Source: Hsuehochloa calcarea
Lineage: Eukaryota; Streptophyta; Magnoliopsida; Poales; Poaceae
Assembly (NCBI GenBank): GCA_036346395.1
Contig: CM070594.1
Span: 27,189,385-27,253,384 of the forward strand
Length of the DNA: 64,000 nt
Reading direction: 5' to 3'
Position numbers and translations under genes: made by a program. Shown piece after piece: positions 10,222 through 20,267 of the stretch. The stretch's first letter is position 1, and every line of letters starts with the position of its first letter. Under the pieces are notes generated by a model. It worked only from the letters and a program-made list of their open reading frames with translations, did no database searches and was not told where the DNA came from.

Positions 10222-11300
10222 TGATGAGAACATGACCCCTATGGATACAACCATATTCGCTATGCTTGTTGTTTCAGTTACAAGAGCTCGTACGCGTCAC
10301 TTGGGTTATCAGGTGAGCTCGTTTTTAAGAGTACCTTTATATTACATGAACTATATGATATTACCTAATAAATATGATGTTATTTTTAGGAATAAAAGGC
10401 AGAGAGTGGTTGATTTGCAAGAGTTCGAGCTGTACCTATTTTGGAATCCAATTCGGCCTACGGAGATAGCACCGACTTCAAATGTGCATAACTTTCACAT
10501 ACGGAGTCCGTTGGAGGTCCACCAGTACTTGATGGAAAGATTATCTCATCATCTTTCCAACGGATCCAGCCCCACCTTTAAATTCCTTTTGTGCAGGTCG
10601 GAATCGCTGAAACAATCCATCACAGTGACAGCCCAACAGGCCCATAGTAAAAATGCCATAAATTTTGTAAACGAAGTCCGATTCGAGTGTTCTTGGGCTT
10701 GTTGGAAAGCTTATTCTGAGAGTTTTCCAATGGATCTAGCCTCACCTTCAAATTCTTTCTGTAGACTTCAAAATCGTCAAAAGAAGATACTACATCACCT
10801 ATTTAGGCCAAATTGGATTTTGTAATCATACTCAACTTGGCCCATATGCTGGCGGCCCACATAGGTTTAGTCCCACCCCATTATTTCTTTTAGATTTGTG
10901 GCTTCCCCTTTCCTATATAAGGAGGTCGCGCCCCTCTAGTTTTCTGGGATTTCGTTGAGTTAAGGTTTAGCCCTTGTGCAAACTATTATTCTTCAGTTGT
11001 GTCGAACGACCACCTGTTAAGACATCCTTCGGAATCCCACCTTATGAAATTTCATAAATATTTGCAATACATCAGATTGCGTTTTATCTTGTTCTTGTGT
11101 GTTCTTCGATTGCATGCAGGAATAGACCTTCGTGGTCAGGTTGATCGTGCTTCCAGCAGGTCAATAACATCTCGGAGTTGGTTCAACGATTGCTAAGGCG
11201 CAAGCGTCGTCGTACGGTTGTAGTTGGATCGCGAGAGTAGCCTCCACCAAAATCGATATTTATCAATCTCATCGAAAGATCGGGCACCCCGTCTTCATCA
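10222..11300 (+). mobile_element. 3' LTR of the gag/ORF2 retrotransposon
   Basis: It starts TGATGAG just after the polypurine tract and ends CTTCATCA at 11,300, about 1.08 kb. The last 430 bases align with 6,321-6,750. The open frame at 10,151-10,825 spans tract and LTR and is not considered a gene. Confidence 0.85.
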
Positions 11301-12572
11301 TTGGTGGAGGCAGGGGAGCACCGGAGGAGGCTGCCAATGGAAGCTGGGGCGGCATAGGAGGGGAGCTTGGTGGCGGCGGTCCACGGTGGCCGCCTGCTGG
11401 GGGAGGCTCGGGGACGTCGCCGCGGCGCTGCAGCGCCGGCGACTAGCCTGAGGCAGTATAAAGGGGACTCGACCGGAGGGAGATTAGAAATAAGACTCGG
11501 GTGGTTTCCTCTAGAGACTTACCCGGGAGAGGGGAGGGAGAGGGGCATGGAGCATGGGAGGAGGGAGGCCGGGCTATTTATAGCCGGGAGCGAAGGGAGG
11601 TGGAGCCGGGGTTGCTGACGACGGCCGAGGTGGCGGTATGGCGTGGAGGGGACGACGGCATGGGTGATGGAGTGGGCGCCCATGGCGGTAGGCGGAGCAG
11701 GTGCGCGGACTAGCGAGGACGAAGGGATGGCGCCGCAGGCAGAGCAGGCGGCATGGTGCGGGAGTCGTCGGCGCAGGTGGGCAGGTGGTGGAGGTGATGC
11801 GCTGTGGGGGCGGCTGGCAGGGGAGCAGGTGGGAAGTGGGGGCGGCGCTGCAGTGGAGGGGCCTAGGAGAGAAGGAGCCGGACGGGGCTGGCGGGCCAAG
11901 AGGACAAGAAGACCAGAGGGGGAGAGGCGAGTCGGGCCGGCGAGAGAGAAGAAGAAGCCGGGCCGGCGGAGGCTATGCTGCTGGGGAGAAAAGGAGAGGG
12001 GCGAAGCGGCCGAGAGAGAAGGAGTGAGTGGGGGAGGCGAGCGGACGGCGCAGCCGAGGGAAGAAAGAGAGGGGCAAGCGAGAGTCGGCTGAGAGAGGAG
12101 GGGCCCGGGGAAAGAAAGAGTTGGCCCAGGGGGGAATGAATGCGGGCTGGGCTTGGAAAGAAAAGAAGGGGAGGGAAGGTGCGACGTGGGCTAGGCCGGG
12201 AGGAGAGGGAAGTTGGCCCGGGAGAGGGGGAGAAATGGGGAAGCGGCCGGAGAAGAGATTGGCCCGGGAGGGGAAGGGGAAATTGGGGAGAGGGAACAAG
12301 ATGAGTGGGCTGAGAAAAAGGGAAGACATGCCGGGAGAAATGGGTTGGCCCGAATAAGATAAAGGAGGGCAAGATTTCGAGAGGGGTCCATAATCTGAAA
12401 AGGGCGGATTCCATTGAATTTTGAGTTTGGAATTTGGATGGAGATTTGAAACACAAACCCAAGCTTAGAGGAAGCTCAGAGTTTTCGGAAATTCAAATGA
12501 CAAAACGAAAAACGAACGAAAATCGAAAACCAACGGTAGACACTATTTGCCGTCCGAAAATGGGTCGTCACA
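11301..12572 (-). mobile_element. LTR fragment, minus orientation, purine-rich interior
   Basis: The right edge GGGTCGTCACA (12,572) reads TGTGACGACCC on the minus strand, an LTR-like start. An AT-rich terminus (12,360-12,560) joins a GC/purine-rich interior (11,310-12,350), the same layout as other LTRs here. The gag/ORF2 retrotransposon abuts or interrupts its left side. Many long open frames in this segment are artefacts of its G-rich, stop-poor composition. Confidence 0.5.
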
Positions 12573-13604
12573 CCTTCAATGCAAGCAATACTATATAGTC
12601 GATCAACAATTGGTTAAACGTTTTGACAACTCATCGGTTGAAAAAAGAAAGAAGTGTCATAATTAAGTCCCGGGGAAACCCTGAAGAAACAGAACAGAAA
12701 GCAATGCTTGATGCCAAACAGTAATTCATGCCCACTTGAGATGTTCTATGTATAGTACATTCAAATCTGATGAAGCATTACCACATATTATCTACTAGTC
12801 ATTAATTTCGTATTGGCTGTGGTAAGAATCAACACCGAGTCACTGACAAAGTTACTCGAGTGGGGTACGTATCCTTTAACAGAACTGGGGTCTTACTACT
12901 AGCATCAACGGACATTAGACTTTAATATTGATCAAAACACACATGCATGCATTCAGTTTCTACGTAAGATTAGTAAATTGTTATGCAATATATCTTGTGC
13001 ATGTGTTGACCGACATCATTGTTGAACTGAACCTAATGCACGCTAACAATCAAATTATGCACCATAACAATCTGATATGTCCATAAGTGTTTCTGTTGAA
13101 AAACTGATGCAGAGATCCCCTGACTTAGGGTAATGCATAAGCATTCTGAACATGTCGAAGATGATCGAGCTTGTTACGGAGAAATATACATGAACTAAGA
13201 AATAATTGAACAATGCTCTCAAATAAGTTGAAAAGGCTATAAGCAGCTATACGTGTCAATGTACAATTGGTGACAAGTGTTCAAACTGAAATATGCATAT
13301 GGACAAGGACAAATATACAATGCCATCCGTTGTCCATATCTGACTTAATAGGAACGTCATGAAACATCAACGTAGACCAAAGTTATTCTAAATCTACAGT
13401 ATTGCACCGATCATTAAGCGTTTGGACTAGACAAGATACACAGGAAAGAGCACGCAGTACTTCATCATTTGCATTAACACATTCATAATTCTTTACGATT
13501 GTTATGTGAGAGAGACATTGAGCTGGACAAGAAAAGGTGGGCATACATATGGATACTTTGCGTGGTGTTACAGAGCCTTTGTCAAATTAATACAAAAAAC
13601 AATG
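12573..13604. other. Low-copy intergenic DNA 3' of the WAK gene
   Basis: About 1 kb of unremarkable AT-rich sequence without LTR, TIR or ORF signals. The part closest to 13,605 is probably the 3' untranslated region and polyadenylation region of the minus-strand kinase gene. Confidence 0.5.
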
Positions 13605-14828
13605 CTACCTCGGATACCTTGCTGACAACAAGTATTCTTCTTCCAAACTATACTGCCTACTTGTCTCCTTGTCTGTAGCCTCAATTGGTGCTGAACTCAT
13701 TGCAATGTGATTCTCTTTGGATCTCTCTGCTCCCACACTAGTCAGGACAGCATGCTTCTGTGATGCGCGAAGGCTTTCAAGTGTCATCTCAACTAGTCTC
13801 ATTGTCGGTCTGTCCTCACCTCTCAAATTTACACATACAGCAGCCAATGTAGATACTTGTTTAACTTCGCTGCCTCCCTCCTCCAAAACCTGTGGATCTA
13901 GTATGTGAACCAAGTTATCTTCTGTGAGTAATGCACTGAAATGTGCAACAAGACTATCATCCTTAGGTGACCTATATGAAAATGGCTTCTTCCTAGTAAG
14001 CAACTCAATAAGAATGACAGCGAAGCTATAAACATCACTCTTCTCTGTAAGTCGTCCTGTGTAATAGTACATCGGATCTAAGTATCCCAATGTTCCTTGG
14101 ACAACAGTTGTAACACCTGTTTGATCAACTGGAATATACCTTGAAGCTCCAAAGTCTGATACCTTCGCTGCTAATATTTCATCTAATAGAATATTATGAG
14201 ACTTAATATCTCTATGAATTATGGGGATAGACACAGCCGAGTGAAGATAGGCAACAGCTCTAGCAGTTTCAGTTGCTATCCTCAGCCTATCCTCCCATGG
14301 CAATGATGTTGGTCCTTCAACGTGAAGATGATCATAAAGGGTTCCATTTGAAATGAATTCATAAACCAGTAATGGCACCTCTGTCTCAAGGCAACACCCG
14401 AAAAGCTTTACCACATTCCTATGGTTTATTTGTGAGAGAATTGCCACCTCATTTATGAACTCGTCGACTTCTCTTTGAATCGCTATCTTTGATTTCTTGA
14501 TTGCCACAACCTGAAGGTCAGACAGAATTCCTTTATAGACGGTGCCATGCCCTCCTCCACCGAGCTCACGACCTTTGTCGAAATTATTTGTGCCCTTCTC
14601 CAGCTCTTCCAAGGGAATGATCATCCTTTCGGCGATGTCTGCCCTCTGAGACACCAATTGTTGCAGCAAATGCCCTCGGTTCTGCTTGAAGAATTTCTGC
14701 CTCAACTTTTGTGCCCTCCGTCGCTTAAGCTTACGGATTACAAAACTACCGCCGAGTACCAGAAACAAAATACCTGCAGCAATGCCAACTCCTAAACCGA
14801 CGCTTAAACCTGGCAATATAAGTGCCAA
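13605..14828 (-). pseudogene. WAK receptor kinase: transmembrane segment and Ser/Thr kinase domain
   Basis: This is the cytoplasmic half of a wall-associated kinase, an integral plasma-membrane receptor that senses cell-wall pectin or damage. The frame opens with a hydrophobic helix (LSVGLGVGIAAGILFLVLGG), a basic stop-transfer (RKLKRRRAQKLRQKFFKQN), then a complete kinase. Visible elements are glycine loop GGGGHGTVYKG, lysine in VAIKKSK, catalytic HRDIKSHNILLD, DFGASR (an Asp-Phe-Gly with the usual WAK continuation), GTLGYLDPMYYYTGRLTEKS and LLTRKKPFSYRSP. The protein ends EYLLSARYPR at 13,605. The domain looks fully active. There is no ATG at the left of the frame (codon 14,828-14,826 is TTG, after an in-frame TGA). 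A splice acceptor TTGCCAG at 14,816-14,810 fits the usual start of the last WAK exon. The partner ectodomain exon lies 50 bases upstream but ends in a stop. Kinase identity is certain; pseudogene status is inferred. Confidence 0.85.
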
Positions 14829-14875
14829 TAATGGTCATGAATTGCTCAAACACATTCCGGCTACATCAATCAGAA

Positions 14876-15778
14876 TCAGCTGCGGTAGTAGGTGGTGGCG
14901 TTGCGGCAGGAGCTGTGCGCGCTCCTGCAGGCGCTGCTTGCGGCGTCCGTGGGCGCGGGGCACGTCGAGTTGGGCATCATGGCAGGCACCTGAACATTCC
15001 CCGACCCCCACGACGTGCTGATCGACCATCCCAGCACAACGGGAACCGACTCCGGTGCTGGCGGTTCCGAGTTGGAGTACGGTTGCAGAAGACGGTCGTA
15101 GATCCCGTTTTCGAACCACCCCTGCTCCGCGATGAACGCGAAGATGGGCTTGACCACCTCCCAGGCGGATTCGTCCCTCACCACGCTGAGCCGCACGTCG
15201 TAGGAGGGACGACCTATTGAGATGGGCGTCTGGCAGCAACTGATCCCGTCGCACGTGCCGTTCGTGGGCGCCGCCTGGTCCGACATCCACGTGTCGGAGA
15301 TGGAGCAGAAGGAGGCGCAGCCGGCGATGGTGTTATTGGCGCTACCGATGAGCTGCGCCAAGACGTGGCAGCCAGTGATGGTGAGCCGGTTGTGCTTCTC
15401 GGAGACGAAGTAGGGCCCGTCATCGATCAGCCACCGCCAAGTCCCGTTGCCGTTGGTGCCGTTGTAGTGGAGATCCATGGAAGGGCCCAGGACGCGCACC
15501 GTGGCGTCCGGGAGGGAGATGCTGACGACTTGGAGCGTGCCGTTGCCGATGAGCAGCTTCGGGGGGCTGTGCGTCCTGTCGCAGGTGAGGTTGAACCCCG
15601 GCCAGTAGCACCCCGGGCTGATGCCGAACGGGTACGGCACGCTCACTTCCCCGCATCTCGGCGGGCAGCCTGGCAATACAGCCGCCTCAGCTACGGCAGC
15701 GGCCGGTTGCCGCAATAGCAGCAGCACTACTGCTGCTACAATTGCTTCCCATGGTTTCATGCTGCCAAAGCGTAGCAT
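14876..15778 (-). CDS. WAK receptor ectodomain exon (GUB_WAK_bind), terminates before EGF repeats
   Basis: First exon of the wall-associated kinase locus, 300 codons. It shows a signal peptide (KPWEAIVAAVVLLLLRQPAA; the second Met, MKPWE, is the likelier start) and then the Cys-rich galacturonan-binding domain (PGCPPRCGEVSVPYPFGI, GCYWPGFNLTCD, ITGCHVLAQLIG, CDGISCCQTPI) followed by the WAK-associated C-terminal segment. It ends SCRNATTYYRS and then TGA at 14,878-14,876. Related grass WAKs continue from this point into Cys-rich EGF-like modules before the membrane helix. Here the sequence passes directly into what looks like the 3' end of an intron and then the kinase exon, so the EGF coding region and a splice donor are missing. 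As it stands the exon would encode a secreted, soluble ectodomain. TATA-like TATTTATTATAAA lies about 25 bases upstream of the first ATG. Confidence 0.85.
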   Translation of the reverse strand: MLRFGSMKPWEAIVAAVVLLLLRQPAAAVAEAAVLPGCPPRCGEVSVPYPFGISPGCYWPGFNLTCDRTHSPPKLLIGNGTLQVVSISLPDATVRVLGPSMDLHYNGTNGNGTWRWLIDDGPYFVSEKHNRLTITGCHVLAQLIGSANNTIAGCASFCSISDTWMSDQAAPTNGTCDGISCCQTPISIGRPSYDVRLSVVRDESAWEVVKPIFAFIAEQGWFENGIYDRLLQPYSNSEPPAPESVPVVLGWSISTSWGSGNVQVPAMMPNSTCPAPTDAASSACRSAHSSCRNATTYYRS

Positions 15779-15786
15779 CTTGATTC

Positions 15787-15808
15787 GCGTTTATAATAAA
15801 TATATCCT
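15787..15808 (-). promoter_or_regulatory. Putative TATA region of the WAK gene
   Basis: On the minus strand GGATATATTTATTATAAA lies just upstream of the first ATG. Its closeness to the first ATG favours initiation at the downstream MKPWE codon, or an alternative upstream TATA. Confidence 0.4.
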
Positions 15809-15819
15809 TTAGCTAATAG

Positions 15820-15845
15820 TGTGTGTGTGTGTGTGTGTGTGTGTG
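15820..15845. repeat. (GT)n microsatellite in the WAK 5' flank
   Basis: About twelve GT units beginning some 40 bases upstream of the first ATG, potentially polymorphic. Confidence 0.95.
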
Positions 15846-16374
15846 ATTTTTATATGGTATTCACGGATTTTTAATCAATTCAACTGTTGACTTAATTACT
15901 CTTGGACAAGACTCCTAGGTACTGGAGTAGTTTGGGCGTTTCGGTGAAGCATCCGGCTTAACTTCGCTGCTTTGACAATTTCACGACCAAGATGGGAGCC
16001 TCCAGGTCCCGGCTCCAGTAAGTATATATTAATTCCATTTAACTTTGCTCGGGTTTATTGGCTAGTGATTACTTAATGACAGTATTCTATCATTCCACAA
16101 ATCACAAATCAGTGAATCAATCACCAAATCGGAAGGAGTCAAGGACATGGACATACCGTATTATGCGTGGTGCACTGCCGCGCCGCGCCAAGCCGCTGCC
16201 TGTCGCGTGCCCGTGTGCTGCCGGCCTGCCGCCCCGTGCTGTCGGCCGCAGCCTGGTTAGGGAAACGGGGGATTGGGGAAGAGCTCGATTAGGGAATTTT
16301 TTTTAACTAATACATTAATTTAATAGAATTATCAAAATAAATGTCTGTTTAATTAAATTATGAAATAGGCTTAT
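15846..16374. other. WAK upstream flank, nothing else recognised
   Basis: No ORF or transposon signal is convincing. A GC-rich 130-base block at 16,160-16,290 has no protein motifs. This is presumed promoter region, cut off by the copia LTR at 16,375. Confidence 0.4.
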
Positions 16375-18076
16375 TGTTGGGATACGGGTAGGCTACGTTA
16401 GTTGCCAATTCAAAATTCTACCACGTAAATCAGGATGTCATGCAAGCAAAAGATCACAGATCATTGCCACTAGACGCGCAGTGCAACGGAAGAAGAGTTG
16501 GAGCAGCCTAGTTCAACGAAGAGCGCGTCAATGTGGTGGTCATGGTCGATTGTCCTGCGTAGTCGACCGTCTTCGTAGTCGATCGTTCAACGTACTCGAT
16601 CGTCCTCGTACACCGACCGATCGCTTTCCTTGCAAAGTCACGGATCGTTCTCGAGCGCAATAGCAATAGCAGTCTCACCTCTACAGTATCCACACGTCCA
16701 GTGCAGGAACGTCGTATGCCGGTGTGCTAGCACCAAGTCGCATGAAAAGGCTCTCCCAAGAAGATGGCGACTAGGGTTTGGTGGAACAACTCGCGTATCC
16801 TCTCTTATTCCCCTTAGCCACCAGCATCTCTTTATACAGTGCCCGTGATGGATCCAATCCGAACAAGTTTGACGAATCGTATCTGTACTGGTTTGTTCCA
16901 ACTCGTTAAGTGTGTGACCCTGTAGGTTCATGTGTAGCTCGGTTGTGACTCGGAAACCTTTTTCGACCACGAGTCGTTAGTGTGACCTAACAGGACATAA
17001 CGATTCCTGAATACACATAAATTATATCGGACGAACCTTAATGCAATATGATCTACGACTAGGTCCTATTTGGTCTCGACCAGTTCGTAACTCCTTACGA
17101 TCATGTTTCGGTCAGTCTACGACCAGCTTATATTTGGTCTTTGACCAGTTCGTAACTCCTTACGACCAGATTTCAACGAGTCTACTACCAGCTCATATTT
17201 GGTCTCGACCAGTTCGTAACTCCTTACGATCAGGTTTTGTCCAGTTACTGATCATGTTCGACCAGCCTACGACCAGCTCGTATCTCCATACGACATGTCC
17301 GTATCTGATCGAAGACCAGCTCGTGTATTCTCCCTTTACTTCACGATATCTGGTTGAACTCTAGTTGAGATATTATGTCATCCATGGAATGTTCAATACT
17401 TTCTCGATCGAGTGTCAGATAACTTCATGTGGTCGAACTCTTCGACCACCAGTGGCATGACCATGCAGTTTCTTTGTCCGACCACATCGCAGGGCTCAGA
17501 GACATCTCTCCTGGTATGTTAGGAGGGGCAAATCCTATATCCGACCAATCACATATCTCCGCATATTTCATAGTATACTCAAAAACTACCTTTATGACCA
17601 CCTAATTATGGAGTAGCCTTTGATAACCCCAAAGTGTACTCTCACACATATAGGAAACTATACTGATCTCAGGTCTAAGGATTATACATCATCATTGCTT
17701 AAGACCAACCGATGACACATGAAATCATAACAATATCAGCAGCGTCTCAAGGTGGGTCAATCCAACACTATGTTCTCTAACATGTGTTCACATTATTGAT
17801 TTGATATCCCTATATCCATGACCGGTAAACATGATTATCAATCAATACATATGCTGGTCGATAGGATCACTGGTGTTCCAACCAGTGACATCCAACCAGG
17901 GATACATTTAGAACGACATCAAATGAGTTAAAAGAACTTCACCAACAAGTCACATACTCGTTAATCTTTATAACTGATGATTCATTCAAGGAACAGAATA
18001 ACACTCATTCAATAACACATAAACATAGATGTGATACAATCATCTCTATGATTGCATCTAGGGCATATCACCAACA
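16375..18076 (-). mobile_element. Solo LTR of a Ty1/copia element (Angela/BARE-like start)
   Basis: On the minus strand it begins TGTTGGTGATATGCCCTAGA and ends CGTATCCCAACA, about 1.70 kb. The start closely resembles LTRs of the Angela/BARE copia lineage as I remember them. Flanking pentamers are CTTAT (16,370-16,374) and CTTTT (18,077-18,081), a one-mismatch target duplication, with no internal domain on either side. This supports a solo LTR left by LTR-LTR recombination. It contains a tandem repeat array at 17,069-17,262. Confidence 0.75.
17069..17262. repeat. Tandem repeat, ~64-bp period, in the copia LTR
   Basis: Three units begin at 17,069, 17,133 and 17,198 (periods 64 and 65) with TTTGGTCTCGACCAGTTCGT, followed by AACTCCTTACGA and a variable CGACCAGCT(C/T)ATA tail. 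A partial fourth unit is visible. Confidence 0.85.
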
Positions 18077-18081
18077 CTTTT

Positions 18082-18632
18082 GTCGTCCTTTAAAATGGCG
18101 GCATGCCAACTGAACAATAAAAAACCTCTATGTCACCAATTGGAATGGCCATAGAGAAGCAAATTGTCATTCCAAATGGCGACAAAGACCCCACACCTCC
18201 CATCGCCATTTGGAATGGCGACAGGATCCCCACTATAAAAGCATGAAAAATTCAAACGAAACTTACTTTTAATCAAAAAAGAGAAAGACAGGAGGGAAGG
18301 GAGAGGAGGAAGCTAGTGAAGCATTGTCCATCTGTAGCAGAGAATGAGAGAGGGAGAATCAGATCCGGTCGCCCAGTGGAGAAGGGGAGAGCGGGAGGAA
18401 CAAATCCGGTCGCCCACCTTGCAGGTAATTATTTTTTATATTTTTAAATTTATTTTCAAAACCATGGTAGATTAGCAAATAAAACTAGTAGATCCGTAGT
18501 TGAATGGATGAGATACTTTTAGATGTATGATTATGTAGTGTAGTTTGTTGTAGTACATCTATTTTGTATTTACAATTTAGTTTAGATATGTGGTTAATCA
18601 TATAGATCTATTTTATCTTGTAGTACCTAGAT
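18082..18632 (+). promoter_or_regulatory. 5' region of the MULE: inverted-repeat cluster and TATA
   Basis: At 18,090-18,225 several copies of a GTCGCCATTTGGAATGGCGA-type palindromic motif occur in both orientations (for example 18,167-18,185 and 18,206-18,224). A CTATAAAAG TATA-like box follows near 18,233, then a purine-rich leader. The arrangement looks like a transposon terminus with promoter. Which family it belongs to is uncertain. Confidence 0.45.
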
Positions 18633-20267
18633 ATGTCAGACACAATCAGTTTTAAAATTTACTACGGACAAGGGATTTTTCTGGAGGGTCTGAAGGGTGT
18701 CAATTTGTGTTATTTCCAATCGGTGATCGTCAGCCTAACAAGACCAGAGCCGCGTACATGGGGCGTTGTGATGCGATGGTTGTATTACACGTTCGAATTG
18801 GACTATGCTCTGCACGATTTGAAATTGAGCTGCATTGCCACCTGGGCACAACAGGGTACACATTGTCGGAAGATGAAGGTTCAGATAACGAGGATGGTGG
18901 GGAATAGCAGGTAGTTCTATCTGAGTGGAACACACACCATTTCAACAACTTCGTCATGGATGAAGTATCCCGTGTACCGTGCGAGTACCACCAGAACAAG
19001 GTCGGGCAAGGAGTCATGTACAACTGGGTACGAATTGTTGGAAGATGAAGGTTCAGATAACGAGGATGGTGGGGAATAGCAGGTAGTTCCATCTGAGAGG
19101 AACACACACCATTTGGACAACTTCGTCATGGACGAAGTATCCTGCGTACCGTGCAAGTATCACCAGAACAAGGTCGAGTAAGGAGTCATGTACAAATACA
19201 AGGATGAGGTGTAGGAAGTTGCGAAATTATGGGTCTTGTCTCTGCGGCAGACATTCACGGTTGTGAAGTCGAACCTGCCCGGTGCTACGACGTGAAGTGC
19301 GAGATAGAGGGATGTCCTTGACGAGTGTACCTATTGGAAATGCTCTATATTAATCCCTCACACATGTGTCGTCTCTGAAACAATGAAATCCCATAAGAAT
19401 ATGTTCTCAAGCATCATTGCGAATGTCATTTACGGCGAGATCATGGATAACATAGATTTTGAGTCACAATCCATCATTTGGGCCATATAGTCAAGGTTTC
19501 AGTACACAATTAGTTATATTATGGTGTGGAGGGCAAAGCAGAAGGTATTAGAAGCAAGGTTCCATACATTCGAGGACTCATACCACAACTTGCCCGGTCA
19601 GTTTCGAGTCATACAGGACAGAAATCCCAGTACTCATGTTGACATTGTCGATTCCCTGCATCTGCGATTCGTCGGGAAGAGGGTACTAACACAAGCCTTC
19701 TTCGCCTTTGTTCCATGCATCAATGTGTTCCAGCATTGCCATTTGATCTTGTATGTGGATGGCACATTTCTGATTGGGATGTATAAGGGGTAGATACTTA
19801 CTGCAATTACGATGGACGGGAACAACCAGGTTGTTTCCATCGACGCTTGCATTCGTCGAAAGATAGAATGAACAATTAGTTGTGGTTTTTAAGGAACATG
19901 AAAATTTTCTTTGTATAGGGCCATCCTAACGTTTGAGTCATACATGACTGATATGTCGATCTGTTGAGTGCAATACCTCAACTGCAGCAAGGGGAATATG
20001 AGTCACTTCCATGGGTTGATCTGTAGGGTAGGTGATGCATGAGAAACATGAGTGCTTACTTTTACGAAGCAGTTTCGGAACAAGGACTTGAAACTTTCCA
20101 AGCTGTTGTGCAACCATAACTACAAAAGAAAGTTCGATGCACTCTGGAAACTTTGGATGAACTAACGACGAAGCACACAAGAGAGGAAGTGAAGAATCCC
20201 GCCACAAGCACGAACGATCTTCCCGAGCCATTGCCCCAGTTACCCACAGACGGTCCTAGTGCGACGA
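18633..20267 (+). pseudogene. Mutator-like (MULE) transposase, decayed
   Basis: MULE transposases cut and paste DNA in the nucleus using a DDE catalytic core. The N-terminal block starts MSDTISFKIYYGQG at 18,633. Further blocks are read across frameshifts: SIIANVIYGEIMDN near 19,410, and VWRAKQKVLEARFHTFEDSY at 19,525. The core segment HCHLILYVDGTFLIGMYKG then ITAITMDGNNQVVSIDA (19,735-19,850) includes the first catalytic Asp in VDGTF. After a gap the C-terminal side is recognisable (KQFRNKDL, KKFDALW, DELTTKHTREEV at 20,070-20,190). The stretch after the first catalytic block is shortened, and stops and frameshifts are numerous. The transposase reading ends where an LTR begins at 20,268. Confidence 0.8.
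18871..19212 (+). repeat. 171-bp tandem duplication in the MULE transposase
   Basis: AGATGAAGGTTCAGATAACG starts at 18,871 and again at 19,042. The two units are nearly identical. A 171-bp period equals 57 codons, so the duplication itself would preserve frame. Confidence 0.9.

Larger units (their letters stand above)
6321..11300 (+). mobile_element. Non-autonomous LTR retrotransposon with gag and ORF2, no polymerase
   Basis: Its parts in order are a truncated 5' LTR, primer-binding site (6,753), long leader, gag, ORF2, polypurine tract (10,209) and 3' LTR. No protease, reverse transcriptase, RNase H or integrase is visible between the LTRs, although both ORFs are readable, so it must have been moved by proteins supplied in trans. 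The aligned LTR halves (6,321-6,750 and 10,871-11,300, 430 bases each, no indels) differ at 21 positions by my count. That is about 95.1% identity, mostly transitions, consistent with insertion roughly two million years ago at the usual grass LTR rate. The first ~650 bases of the 5' LTR are missing at the junction with gypsy-1. Confidence 0.85.

Noticed and set aside
10151..10825. Third ORF of the gag/ORF2 retrotransposon
   Set aside because: It spans the polypurine tract and the 3' LTR, so it is chance coding.
11367..12462. Several overlapping long open frames on both strands
   Set aside because: All lie in G/purine-rich LTR sequence where stops are rare. Translations are low-complexity Arg/Gly or Pro/Ser with no domain.
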